Shown here: piece after piece, positions 18,031-27,855 of the stretch
How the letters are laid out: each line of letters starts with the position of its first letter
Position numbering within the stretch: the stretch's first letter is position 1
From: Rhodocyclales bacterium
GTDB taxonomy: Bacteria > Pseudomonadota > Gammaproteobacteria > Burkholderiales > Rhodocyclaceae
Length of the DNA: 38,023 bases
Direction of reading: 5' to 3'
Assembly (NCBI GenBank): GCA_016235805.1
Contig: JACRIY010000014.1
Coordinates: 1 to 38,023 of the forward strand
Notes under the pieces: model-generated
Seen by the model: the letters and a program-made list of their open reading frames with translations, nothing else
What the model was told of the DNA's origin: nothing
Databases searched by the model: none
Program-made: the position numbers and the translations under genes

Positions 18031-20025
18031 ATGGCGCGCGAAGAACACCATCCGGCCCTGGCGCCGAAACCGTCCGCGGATGAACTGGTCGCCGGGATTT
18101 CCGTCGGCGACATCCCGCTACCGGATTTCATCAGCATGGACGGCGCCGGCGTCCGGGTCCATGTCGCGTACATGGAAGAGCCGGCGCAGTTGCTGCGTTT
18201 CGTGGAGCGGGTCTTCGGCGCGGGGGCCTACTTCGTCGGCCTCGACCATGCCGCGCTGTCGACTGTGCTGTATGGCAAGGCGCTGCCGGAGGCCGGCACC
18301 ACGAGGCGACCGACGGTGCGCATCGCGAATGCGCTCGCGGCCTTTGCGCCGGAGCGGCGGGAGCTGTACAAGAACGCGAAGTCGATCGACGACGGCGCCC
18401 GGTGCGAATACCTGTTCGAACCGGCCCGGCTGGACCGCGTGGTCGAGCATCCCCTCTTCGGCGACCCGGACGAGAACGGCCGACCGGTGATCACCGGCTA
18501 CGAAAAGCAGGTTCGCTCGGAGCCGACCAAACTCGATGCGGACGAGTTTGTCGCTGCGATGTGGACCCAGGGCATCCGCAGCGGCATCGACATCGCGACG
18601 GTGCGCGCCGCGATCGAATCCGGCCATACCGAGCGGGTGGACATCGCGCACCGCATCGATCCGACGCCCGGCGCCGATGCGACGGTGCAGGAGCAGACCG
18701 ACCTGTTGCACCGCGATGACTCGCCGTCGATACTACCCAGCGGCAAGATGGACCTGGGCCATTTCAAGAACCATTTCCCGCAGGTGACGGCCGGCACCTG
18801 CCTGCTGCAGAAGCAGCCTCGCCGCCTCGGCGAGGCGGGGCTGGCCATCGACGGCACGGTGCTGGAGCCCGACCTGCCGCGTGACTTCGAACTGGAGGAG
18901 ATGGCCGGTCCCGGCACCCGCATCGAACGCACGGCCAAGGGGGAATTCCTGGTCGCGGCGCAAGATGGCTTCCTCAACATCGACAAGACTACGCACCAGA
19001 TCTCGATCACCGAGAAGATCGTCAATCGCGAAGGCGTCAGCCAGCGCACTACCGGCAACCTGCAACTGGTCGGCGACGAATACGAGGAACACGGCGAGGT
19101 CCAGGAGCGCCGGCTGGTGGAAGGCCACCACATGGATTTTCATGCCGACGTGTTCGGCGAAATCGTCTCCAGCGGCGGCAATGTGCACTTCCACACCAAT
19201 TTGGCTGGCGGCACGGTGAAGAACCCGGGTGGCGTGACGCAGTTCGACGGCCGCGTGTCGCAAGGCGTGATCGAGGCGCGCGACGGTGAGGTGCAGGCGA
19301 AACATGTCGAGGGCAGCACCCTGGTCGCCGCCACGGTGCGGCTCGGCCGCGCCATCGCCTGCGACATCGTGGCCGAGGAAGTCGAGATCGACGAAGCACT
19401 CGGCTGCACCATCGCCGCGCGCCGGGTCCGCATTACGCGTTGCGGCGCGCGGCGCGATACCGAAACCCTGGTCACGATCTGCATTCCGGACTATGCCGAG
19501 CTCGACAGGCGGCGCGCCGAGCTTGAGAAGGAGGTCGAAGCCATCGAAAAGCGCCTTGCCGAAAAGCGGCAAACGCTCGAAGCGTGCATGGCAGCCGGCG
19601 AAGTGAAGAACTACCTGGCCGTCGCAACGCGCATTCGCGATGGAGGCATCACGCTCAACGAAGCCCAGGCCGCGCAATGGCGACAGATGACGCAGAAGGT
19701 CGCCAGGCCCCTGGCCCAGATTCAGGCGCTACGCCACGACATGGAAAAACTCGAAGCCACGCTGGCGGAGCCGCACGAGCAGCTGACCGAGCTCGAAGTG
19801 CAGCGCGAGCAGGCCGGCGTCGACATTCGCTGCGAGGTCGCGCAGGTGGTCGGCGAGGTGGCCGTGCAAAGCGCCGCGACCCCGCCCGGGGCCGCGGTGT
19901 TCGCCGCGATCGAGACGGCGAGGCTGAAGCAGGCGCTGCGCGACACGCGCATCGTGCACCAGCGCCTGTTCCGCGCCGCGACGGGCAGTTTTACCTGGAG
20001 CTGGAAGCCGCCCGCGGCGACTTGA
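18031..20025 (+). CDS. FapA/DUF342 family polymer-forming protein
   Basis: A 664-residue protein of the DUF342 (flagellar assembly protein A) family. An N-terminal region of about 270 residues precedes a right-handed repeat region (about 280-480) with regularly spaced G-x-V turns (DGTVLEPD, GEIVSSGGNVHFHTN, GGTVKNPGGV, GRVSQGVIEARDGEVQAKHVEGS). A charged coiled coil (about 488-610, RRRAELEKEVEAIEKRL) follows. Family members are linked to polar or surface localisation and signalling; the biochemical role is not settled. It lies 38 bp after the hybrid kinase and probably shares its transcript. Its last 35 bp overlap the convergent EamA gene. Confidence 0.82.
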   Translation: MAREEHHPALAPKPSADELVAGISVGDIPLPDFISMDGAGVRVHVAYMEEPAQLLRFVERVFGAGAYFVGLDHAALSTVLYGKALPEAGTTRRPTVRIANALAAFAPERRELYKNAKSIDDGARCEYLFEPARLDRVVEHPLFGDPDENGRPVITGYEKQVRSEPTKLDADEFVAAMWTQGIRSGIDIATVRAAIESGHTERVDIAHRIDPTPGADATVQEQTDLLHRDDSPSILPSGKMDLGHFKNHFPQVTAGTCLLQKQPRRLGEAGLAIDGTVLEPDLPRDFELEEMAGPGTRIERTAKGEFLVAAQDGFLNIDKTTHQISITEKIVNREGVSQRTTGNLQLVGDEYEEHGEVQERRLVEGHHMDFHADVFGEIVSSGGNVHFHTNLAGGTVKNPGGVTQFDGRVSQGVIEARDGEVQAKHVEGSTLVAATVRLGRAIACDIVAEEVEIDEALGCTIAARRVRITRCGARRDTETLVTICIPDYAELDRRRAELEKEVEAIEKRLAEKRQTLEACMAAGEVKNYLAVATRIRDGGITLNEAQAAQWRQMTQKVARPLAQIQALRHDMEKLEATLAEPHEQLTELEVQREQAGVDIRCEVAQVVGEVAVQSAATPPGAAVFAAIETARLKQALRDTRIVHQRLFRAATGSFTWSWKPPAAT

Positions 20026-20950
20026 ACACTTCGTTGGCGACCAGCGCCGCCAGCACCAGGGCGCCGCCCGCCAGTGTGCTGTGGGCCGGCACCTCGCCAG
20101 CGCCGAGCCAGGCCAGCAGCACGCCGAAAATCACTTCGAGCAGCGCCAGCAGCGCGATCTCCGGCGCCGGCAATTCGCGGCTCAGGCGCACCACCAGCAG
20201 GCAGGGTATCGCCAGTTGCACCGTGCCGAGCAGGGCCAGCAAACCGATGTCATGCGTCGACGCCTGCAGCGGCCAGGCCAGCGGCAGCGTGACGGCGGCC
20301 GAGAGCGTGGCGCCGAGCAGCACCGCCGGCAGCATGTCCTGCCTTACCCCGCTCGCCTGCGCGGCCCCCGCCCGCTGTTGCAGCAGGGTGAAGTTCGCCG
20401 AGGAAGCCAGCGGCACGCCCAGCGCCACCAGGCTGCCCAGCAGCGAGGCGCGCGAGGTGGTGTTGCCGGCGGCCTCGGCGCCGAACATCCAGGCGATGCC
20501 CAGGCCGGCGACGCCGATCGCGATCCAGGTTCGCGCCGGCAGGCGGTGGCCGAGGAAGATCCGCGCCGCAAGTGCGGTCAGCAGCGGGCCGGTGGCCATC
20601 GCCACCAGCACGTTGGCGACACTGGTCAGGGTCAGCGCGATCATGAAGGCGGTGTACATCACGGCCCAGCACAGGCCGGAGAACCAGATCACGCGGTTGC
20701 CGGCGAGGATGTCGCGCCACAGCGCCGCGCCGCGCAGCGGGACCAGCAGGACCAGCAGCGCGATCGCGTTGAACAGGCTGCGCCAGAAGGTGACCTCGAA
20801 GCTGCGCGCGGCATCGAGGTGGCGCGTGACGACGCCGGCGATGCTCCACAGCAGCGTGGCCAGCACCATCAGCGCCACGGCGCGCCCGTGCGACATCGCG
20901 CGCGGCCGGTCCACGCCGTGTGACCAGCGCCGACTTTTGGCCGTCGTCAT
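19991..20950 (-). CDS. EamA/DMT superfamily permease
   Basis: A 319-residue transporter with ten predicted membrane segments in two EamA repeats, the first beginning LMVLATLLWSIAGVVTRH and the second LLGSLVALGVPLASSANF. ATG at 20950 is chosen because it overlaps the sirtuin stop as ATGA. The next in-frame ATG (20896, MSHGRAVAL) has no clear ribosome binding site but starts the family homology; the 18 residues between are largely encoded by a dispersed repeat (20914-20938). Substrate unknown. It is the last gene of the five-gene operon, and its 3' end overlaps the convergent FapA-like gene by 35 bp. Confidence 0.88.
   Translation of the reverse strand: MTTAKSRRWSHGVDRPRAMSHGRAVALMVLATLLWSIAGVVTRHLDAARSFEVTFWRSLFNAIALLVLLVPLRGAALWRDILAGNRVIWFSGLCWAVMYTAFMIALTLTSVANVLVAMATGPLLTALAARIFLGHRLPARTWIAIGVAGLGIAWMFGAEAAGNTTSRASLLGSLVALGVPLASSANFTLLQQRAGAAQASGVRQDMLPAVLLGATLSAAVTLPLAWPLQASTHDIGLLALLGTVQLAIPCLLVVRLSRELPAPEIALLALLEVIFGVLLAWLGAGEVPAHSTLAGGALVLAALVANEVFKSPRAASSSR
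20914..20938 (-). repeat. Dispersed repeat, short form, copy 4 (inverted)
   Basis: On the minus strand it reads AAAAGTCGGCGCTGG then TCACACGGCG, one of few differences from the core being TCAC for CGAC. It is the only copy on this strand and forms an inverted pair with the long copy at 20961-21008: GCGCCGACTTT and AAAGTCGGCGC match perfectly over 11 bp. Confidence 0.65.
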
Positions 20951-21882
20951 GCCTCGCCCGAAAGTCGGCGCCCCACAGGCACTTCCTTCGGTCGCCGACG
21001 GGACGGCGCGGCCCTGCCTTCCTGCGCTGCGCTCTGGCGCAGGGCATCGAGGAACTCGCCGCAGTCCTGCTCCACCTTGGCCTCCAGCAGGTGGTCGGCG
21101 CGCGTCCGGCCCTGGTTGATCGCCATCACCGGTTTGCCCCGGCGGTGCGCATGTTCGACGAAGCGGAAACCGGAATAGACCATCAGCGACGAGCCGATCA
21201 CCAGCAGCCCCGGCGCCGCATCGATCGCCGCCATCACGGCATCGACGCGCGTCCGTGGCACGCTGTCGCCGAAGAACACCACGTCCGGCTTGAGCAGGCC
21301 GCCGCAGGCGGGACAGTCGGGGACGCGGAAGCCTTCGGCGAGCGCCTCGGCCACCTCGGCGTCGCCATCGGGCGCGGCGATTGGCGTGGCGGCCAGGCCG
21401 GGATTGGCCGCGCCCAGCCATTCCTGCACGGTTGCGCGCGACTGCCGCCCGCCGCAGGCGAGGCAGACCACCTGGCCCAGCGTGCCATGGAGTTCCAGGA
21501 CGCCACGGCTACCCGCCTTCTGGTGCAGGCCATCGACATTTTGGGTGACCACCAGGGCGACCCGGTCGAGGCTTTCGAAATGCGCCAGGGCGCGATGGCC
21601 GATGCCGGGCACCGCCCGGGCTACCACCGGCCAGCCGAAAAAGCTGCGCAGCCAGTAGCGTCGGCGCGTGGCGGCGGAGCGCAGGAAGTCCTGATGGTCG
21701 ATCGGCTGCACGCGTTTCCAGCGGCCCTCGCGATCGCGGTAGTCGGGGATGCCGCAGGCCGTGCTGAGGCCGGCACCGGTCAGCACCACCAGTTTGCCGC
21801 GGTCGAGCAGTGCGCTGACCTTCCCTTCGTCCGCTCGCAGCTCGGCCCCGGGCATGTCGCCGGCGTCAGGCGGGACCGGCAT
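20947..21882 (-). CDS. SIR2 family NAD-dependent deacylase (class II-like sirtuin)
   Basis: A 311-residue sirtuin from ATG 21882, chosen for AAGG five bases upstream; it overlaps the preceding gene by 17 bp. ATG at 21855 would avoid the overlap but has no ribosome binding site. Motifs: VVLTGAGLSTACGIPDYRD for NAD binding, TQNVDGLHQKAG, the catalytic His in LHGTLG, zinc cysteines in CLACGG and CPACGGLLKPDVVFFGD, and VIGSSLMVYSG. The GIPDYRD-x-x-G-x-W arrangement resembles class II (SIRT4-like) enzymes. It removes acyl groups from lysines using NAD+. The last ~16 residues (RRRPKEVPVGRRLSGEA) are encoded by a long dispersed repeat, and the stop overlaps the permease start. Confidence 0.9.
   Translation of the reverse strand: MPVPPDAGDMPGAELRADEGKVSALLDRGKLVVLTGAGLSTACGIPDYRDREGRWKRVQPIDHQDFLRSAATRRRYWLRSFFGWPVVARAVPGIGHRALAHFESLDRVALVVTQNVDGLHQKAGSRGVLELHGTLGQVVCLACGGRQSRATVQEWLGAANPGLAATPIAAPDGDAEVAEALAEGFRVPDCPACGGLLKPDVVFFGDSVPRTRVDAVMAAIDAAPGLLVIGSSLMVYSGFRFVEHAHRRGKPVMAINQGRTRADHLLEAKVEQDCGEFLDALRQSAAQEGRAAPSRRRPKEVPVGRRLSGEA
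20961..21008 (+). repeat. Dispersed repeat, long form, copy 5
   Basis: AAAGTCGGCGCCCCACAGG, CACTTCCTTCGGTCG, CCGACGGGACGGCG. It is antisense to the sirtuin gene and makes up the coding sequence of its C-terminal tail. Confidence 0.7.
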
Positions 21883-23821
21883 GTACCTTGCCGCCCGCAT
21901 GGACCCAGCTCTGGTTGCGTCCGGCATGTTTCGCGCCGTACAACGCCTTGTCCGCCGCGCTGACCATCGTGCCCGCATCCGGCATGCTCGCTTCCTTGCA
22001 GGCGACGCCGAGGCTGACCGAAATCTGCAGGGTGGTTGTGCCGACCGTGATGACGGTCTTGCTGATCGCCCGGCGCAGGCGCTCGGCGGCCAGGTAGGCC
22101 GACGCCGTGTCGGCGTTGGGGCAGATGACGAGGAACTCCTCGCCGCCGAGGCGGCAGACCTGGTCGCCGTTGCGCACCGTGGCGCGGATCACGTGGCCGA
22201 CTTCGCTCAGCACCTTGTCGCCGATGGCGTGGCCATGCGTGTCGTTGATGCTCTTGAAGCGGTCGATGTCCAGCATCAGCACCGCCATGCCGTGGCCGGA
22301 ACGGGTCGCGGCGCTCCACATATGCTCCAGCACGCCCAGTCCGGCGCGCCGGTTCGGCAGGCCGGTGAGCAGGTCGGTGAGGGCGACGTGCTGCAGCTTG
22401 CGATTGCTGATCGCCAGGTCGGCGGCGAACTGCTTCAACTGGGCCCGGTCCTTCTCCCACGCCTCCAGCAGTTGAACATAGTGCAGGGCGGCGCGCATGC
22501 GCGCGCGCAGCGAGCGGACATTCACCGGCTTGGTGACATAGTCATCGACACCGGCTTCGAAGGCATGGACGATGTTCTCGTCGGTTTCGACGCCGGTCAG
22601 CATGATCACGTACATCGACTGGCCCCATTCGGTGGCGCGCAGCGCACGACAGAACTCGATGCCGTCCATGACGGGCATCTGCCAGTCGGTGATGATGATG
22701 CGCGGCATCGTCTCCAGCGCCATGGCCATGGCTTCGCGGCCATTGCCGGCGGAAAGCACCTTGTGCCCGACGATGCTGGTCAGCACCGCTTCCATCATCG
22801 CCCGCGTGGCACGGTCGTCTTCCACCAGCAGCACGCGCATCGGCGGGTAGGCGGCCTGTTCCTCCTCGATCCTGGGCGCGGCCGCCGCCATGCTGGCGAA
22901 GGGCGGCAATGCGGTGACCGGCACCGCCAGCAGCTTGGCCCACTCCTGCCATTCGGCGACGATGCGGTCCACCAGCTTGCCGAAATCGACGGCGTCGAGA
23001 CCGAGGCGGCCGCCCAGCAGCATCAGCTCGGGGATCATGCCGCCGCGCAGCGCCTGCGGCGCCAGCGCCATGTCGGCCATGCGCCTGGCATGGTGGAACA
23101 GGTGCACCAGCAGGTAAGGCCGCGATCCGTCGCTGAATCCGGCGGCGTCGGGATTCTCGTGGTGGTAGGCGGGCTCGATCAGGTTCGAGGGAAAGCCGCA
23201 GTCGGCGAGGATGACGGCGGTGAAATCGTTGTGGTCCGCCTGCAGGTGTTCGCGTTCCAGGGCCGCCAACTGTGTCGGGTCGCTGCATTGTTCCAGCAGG
23301 GCGGAGTACTCCGCGGGATGCACCGTCGCCAGCGCCAGGCAGCCGATGCGCGACAGCAGGCCGCAGGCGAACAGCTCGTCGCCGCCCTTGACGTGGCCGA
23401 CCGATCCGAGGGCGCGCATCGCCACCGCCATCAGCAGCGAGTGCGACCAGTAGGCGGTGTAATCGAAAGCCTTGCAGGGGCCGTTCGGGTATTGGTCCAC
23501 CAGCGAAAAGCCCATCGCCAGCTGTTGCACGGTGTTCAGCCCCAGCCGCATCACCGCGTCGGGTATCGAGGCCGCCGAGCGCCCGCGGCCTGCGGCGGAA
23601 TTTGCCAGGCGCAGCAGGCGGCCGGAGAGCGCCGGATCGGTTTGCACGATGCGGGCGATCCCGTCCGTCGTGATGTCGGCCTGGCGACAGCTTTCCATGA
23701 TCGCCAGTGCGGCCCCCTTGGGGCTGGGCAGGCGGCCGCTGGAACGCAACTGCTCGATCCTGAGCAGGGATTCCGGGTGCCGGCCCATCGCCGCGCCCAG
23801 GTTCGGCGCCTTGGCGTTCAT
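21866..23821 (-). CDS. HDOD-receiver-GGDEF protein (probable diguanylate cyclase)
   Basis: A 651-residue signalling protein. The HDOD domain (about 25-230, RLPSPKGAALAIMESCRQ, QTDPALSGRLLRLANSA) is a non-catalytic HD relative. The receiver (about 330-450) has VLLVEDDRATR and the phospho-Asp in IIITDWQMPVMDG. The GGDEF domain (about 490-640) has DLLTGLPNRRAG, MLDIDRFKSINDTHGH and RLGGEEF. GGEEF is an active-site form, and R-N-G-D five residues before it is an intact inhibitory I-site. It probably makes c-di-GMP under phosphorelay control. Its start overlaps the previous gene's stop (ATGA, 23818-23821). Confidence 0.93.
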   Translation of the reverse strand: MNAKAPNLGAAMGRHPESLLRIEQLRSSGRLPSPKGAALAIMESCRQADITTDGIARIVQTDPALSGRLLRLANSAAGRGRSAASIPDAVMRLGLNTVQQLAMGFSLVDQYPNGPCKAFDYTAYWSHSLLMAVAMRALGSVGHVKGGDELFACGLLSRIGCLALATVHPAEYSALLEQCSDPTQLAALEREHLQADHNDFTAVILADCGFPSNLIEPAYHHENPDAAGFSDGSRPYLLVHLFHHARRMADMALAPQALRGGMIPELMLLGGRLGLDAVDFGKLVDRIVAEWQEWAKLLAVPVTALPPFASMAAAAPRIEEEQAAYPPMRVLLVEDDRATRAMMEAVLTSIVGHKVLSAGNGREAMAMALETMPRIIITDWQMPVMDGIEFCRALRATEWGQSMYVIMLTGVETDENIVHAFEAGVDDYVTKPVNVRSLRARMRAALHYVQLLEAWEKDRAQLKQFAADLAISNRKLQHVALTDLLTGLPNRRAGLGVLEHMWSAATRSGHGMAVLMLDIDRFKSINDTHGHAIGDKVLSEVGHVIRATVRNGDQVCRLGGEEFLVICPNADTASAYLAAERLRRAISKTVITVGTTTLQISVSLGVACKEASMPDAGTMVSAADKALYGAKHAGRNQSWVHAGGKVHAGPA

Positions 23822-25911
23822 GTCGCCGTCAGTGGCCAGCGCGCCGACAGCAGCGCCGGCACCGCCTCGCCGGCGACCGGTTCGCTGATGTAGGAACCCT
23901 GCAGCGCCTCACATTCCATGTCGCGCAGCAGGCATGCCTGCTCCAGGGTCTCGACGCCTTCGGCGACCAGCGTGAAGCCGAGGTTCCTCGCCAGCGCGAC
24001 GATGGTGCGCACGATGGCCAGGTTTTCCTTGTCGGCCGGAAGCCCGCGCACGAAGCTCTTGTCGATCTTGATCCGGTTCAGGGGCAGGCGCTTGAGATAG
24101 CTGAGCGACGAGTAGCCGGTGCCGAAGTCGTCCAGCGCGATCTGCATGCCGTCCTGGCGCAGGACCTGCAGGGTGTTCAGGGTCGCGGCGGAATCCTCCA
24201 TGAGGACGCCTTCGGTCACTTCCAGTTCCAGCCATTGCGGTGCCAGGCCGGTTTCGGCCAGGATCGTGCGCAGGCGGCCGACCAGTTCGGGTTGCATGAA
24301 CTGCACCGCGGACAGGTTGACCGCCACCCGTACCGGCGTACCGGCGGCCACCCAGCGCGCGGCATCGGCAGAGGCCGCGCGCAGCACCCATTCGCCGATC
24401 AGCACGATGAGTCCGCTCTCTTCCGCCGCGGGGATGAACTCCATCGGCGATACCAGCCCGCGCTCGGGATGCCGCCAGCGGATCAGGGCTTCCAGCGATT
24501 GCACGCGGCCGGTCGCCAGGTCGAGCTGGGGTTGATAGGCCATGAAGAATTCGCCGCGCTCGAGCGCCTGGCGCAGGCTGCTTTCCAGGGTCAGGCGCCG
24601 CATCGCCTCCAGCGTCAGGGCGGTCCGGTAGAACTGGCAGTTGTCGCGCCCTTCGTCCTTGGCGTGGTACATCGCGGTGTCGGCGTGCATCAGCAGCGCG
24701 TCGGCATCCTCGCCATCGTCCGGAAACAGGGCGATGCCGATGCTGGCCGTCATCACGATCTCGCGCCCGTCGAGGACGAAGGGACGGCGCAGCAGTTCGT
24801 GGATGCGCCGCGCCAGGCCGAGCGCTTCGTCGGCATGGTGCAGGCTGGGCACCAGCACCGTGAACTCGTCGCCGCCCAGGCGCGCAAGATTCACTTCCGT
24901 GTCGAGCGGGTCGGCGCGCGCCACCAGGTCCGCCGGCCGCACGCCCTGTCGCAGCCGGTCCGCCGCGCGCTGCAGCAGCAGGTCGCCGATGCCGTGGCCG
25001 AGGCTGTCGTTGATGTTCTTGAAGCCGTCCAGGTCGAGGAAGAGCACGGCCAGGCGGTCACCCTCGCGCCGGGCGCGCTTTATCTCGCGTTCGAGGCGCT
25101 GGATGAATGACAGCCGGTTGGGCAGGCCGGTCAGGGAATCGACGTAGGCCAGGCGCTGGATGTCGCGTTCGGCGTTCTTGCGCTCCGTGACGTCGCGCAC
25201 CAGGCACAGCGTTTCCTCGCCGGTGATGTCGGCCAGGCGCGCCTCGTAATGGTGCTCCGTGCCGTCGTTGCGCGACAGCGCATAGTTGACCGTGAGCCCG
25301 TCGCCGCCGATGCGGGCCAGCTCCGCCGCCTTCAGCATGCGGTGCGCGATGTCGGCCGGCAGCACGGCGGAGATGTGGTCGCCGGGCATCGGCCGGCCGG
25401 TCAGCTCCTGATCGGCATTGGTCAGGTGCGCGGCCAGCACCATCCCGTCGGCATCGAGGCGCAGCAGCGAGTCCGGCAGCGCCTGGAGGATCGCCGCATT
25501 GCGCGCATTGGCCGCATGCAGGTCCTTCAACACCTGGACGCCGCGGAACAGGTAGCGGATGCGGTGGCCGAGCAGCGGCCAGTTCACGGGCTTGACGATG
25601 AAGTCGGTGGCGCCGGCATCGTAGGCGCGCCGGATCGAATCGATGTCGTCCATGCCGGTGACCATGACGATGGGAAACTCGTCGCCGAGCTGGTGGCGCA
25701 GGTGGGCGCAGACCTGGTGGCCGTTCAGGCCCGGCATGTTTACGTCGAGCAGGACCATGTCGCAGGGTTCGGCGGAAAACAGGCGCAAGGCATCCTCGCC
25801 GTCCTCGGCAAGAAACACCTGGAAACCGGCCTTCTCGAGGGCGGCCCTGATCAGCAGGCGCGTCACCGGTTCGTCATCGGCGACCAGGACGCGCCAAGGG
25901 CGACCGCTCAT
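23818..25911 (-). CDS. Receiver-PAS-GGDEF-EAL c-di-GMP protein
   Basis: A 697-residue response regulator. The receiver (about 5-122) has VLVADDEPVTR and phospho-Asp D56 in LLDVNMPGLNG. A PAS-like domain (about 130-245) leads to GGDEF (about 255-425) with RLGGDEFTVLVP intact. An insertion before it (about ten residues, ADPLDTEVNL) breaks the usual I-site spacing. The EAL domain (about 440-690) has SLEALIRWRHP, NLSAVQF, LDDFGTGYSSLSYL and KIDKSFVRG, so both making and breaking c-di-GMP are possible. It overlaps the Hpt gene before it and the HDOD gene after it by 4 bp each. Phosphoryl groups may come from the adjacent Hpt protein. Confidence 0.94.
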   Translation of the reverse strand: MSGRPWRVLVADDEPVTRLLIRAALEKAGFQVFLAEDGEDALRLFSAEPCDMVLLDVNMPGLNGHQVCAHLRHQLGDEFPIVMVTGMDDIDSIRRAYDAGATDFIVKPVNWPLLGHRIRYLFRGVQVLKDLHAANARNAAILQALPDSLLRLDADGMVLAAHLTNADQELTGRPMPGDHISAVLPADIAHRMLKAAELARIGGDGLTVNYALSRNDGTEHHYEARLADITGEETLCLVRDVTERKNAERDIQRLAYVDSLTGLPNRLSFIQRLEREIKRARREGDRLAVLFLDLDGFKNINDSLGHGIGDLLLQRAADRLRQGVRPADLVARADPLDTEVNLARLGGDEFTVLVPSLHHADEALGLARRIHELLRRPFVLDGREIVMTASIGIALFPDDGEDADALLMHADTAMYHAKDEGRDNCQFYRTALTLEAMRRLTLESSLRQALERGEFFMAYQPQLDLATGRVQSLEALIRWRHPERGLVSPMEFIPAAEESGLIVLIGEWVLRAASADAARWVAAGTPVRVAVNLSAVQFMQPELVGRLRTILAETGLAPQWLELEVTEGVLMEDSAATLNTLQVLRQDGMQIALDDFGTGYSSLSYLKRLPLNRIKIDKSFVRGLPADKENLAIVRTIVALARNLGFTLVAEGVETLEQACLLRDMECEALQGSYISEPVAGEAVPALLSARWPLTAT

Positions 25912-26306
25912 GTCGCTTCCGCCAGAATCTCGTGCAGGGCCGCGAGCACTCTCGCGTATTCGCCTTGCATGGACGCAAAGAGGATTTCGGCCTCGTCCAT
26001 GTGCGCCGACTTGGCCAGCGCTTCGAGTTCGCGGAACAGGTTGGCCAGGGGCAGGGCGCCGACGCTTGCGGTGCTCGATTTCAGGCTGTGTGCCGCCAGG
26101 CGCAGGGCCTCGCCATCGCGCCCGGCGATGGCCTGCCCGATTCCCCGCCAGGTTTCGCCGGAGCTGTCGATGTAGATCCGCAGGATGCGCAGCGCCAGGC
26201 CCAGTCCGCCGGAAGGATCGATCTCCCGGTACTGATCGAGAACCTTCCGGTCGACCGCCGCCGGCCCGGCATTCGGGTCGCTGCGGTCGGGGTGGGTAGC
26301 ATGCAT
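25908..26306 (-). CDS. Stand-alone Hpt phosphotransfer protein
   Basis: A 132-residue protein with one Hpt domain: the phospho-His lies in LAAHSLKSSTASVGA, followed by helices LANLFRELEALAKS. ATG at 26306 is preferred because GGAG lies nine bases upstream; the frame is open to 26372 but that extension has no ribosome binding site. It is first in the operon Hpt, REC-GGDEF-EAL, HDOD-REC-GGDEF, sirtuin, permease, and overlaps the next start as ATGA. It probably relays phosphate from a hybrid kinase to the two receiver proteins; the kinase at 15344-17992 carries its own Hpt, so its use is uncertain. Confidence 0.88.
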   Translation of the reverse strand: MHATHPDRSDPNAGPAAVDRKVLDQYREIDPSGGLGLALRILRIYIDSSGETWRGIGQAIAGRDGEALRLAAHSLKSSTASVGALPLANLFRELEALAKSAHMDEAEILFASMQGEYARVLAALHEILAEAT

Positions 26307-26507
26307 TTGCTTCGGCTCCGGAGTTCTGGTTATCGGCTCGTCACGGCTTTCGGTTGCGGCGCCCCCGGGCATTGTTACAGGTAAGGCAGGCGCGGAACCC
26401 CGTATTCTGCCGGTGATCGGCCCTGGCGGGAGAATTCCGGACGCGACGCCGGAAATCCTGCCGGCGGCGTGGCATCCCGCAGGCCAGCGCGGCAGGTCGT
26501 GCAGGCG

Positions 26508-27686
<1,179 letters not shown>

Positions 27687-27721
27687 CAAAACCTCAAAAA
27701 GCGCTGCTCAGCGCGCTGGTC

Positions 27722-27785
27722 AATTTTCGAGCGTAGCGAGCCAATCAGTAGCCTCCCCGTGAGGGGAGGATGGGAGGGGCGGGCC
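27722..27785 (-). repeat. Intergenic hairpin repeat, copy B, in the metK leader
   Basis: Same element as 15134-15196, with an identical CCTCCCCGTGAGGGGAGG hairpin at 27752-27769 and flanks differing at about nine positions. It lies between metK and the alcohol dehydrogenase stop, so it is probably transcribed in the metK leader. Relative to the window, both copies have the same orientation. Confidence 0.75.
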
Positions 27786-27855
27786 AATTTGCCGGGTTGA
27801 GGACCGTTGAATCTGCGGCTTTTCATGATGCGAGGTAGGTTGTCGAAGCCATTTG

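Noticed and set aside
21883..21978. Longer N-terminus of the sirtuin
   Set aside because: The extension is Arg/Ala rich, overlaps the preceding gene heavily and lacks a ribosome binding site.
27687..27855. SAM or SAH riboswitch in the metK leader
   Set aside because: No known SAM-binding fold is visible and the hairpin element recurs upstream of an unrelated kinase gene.
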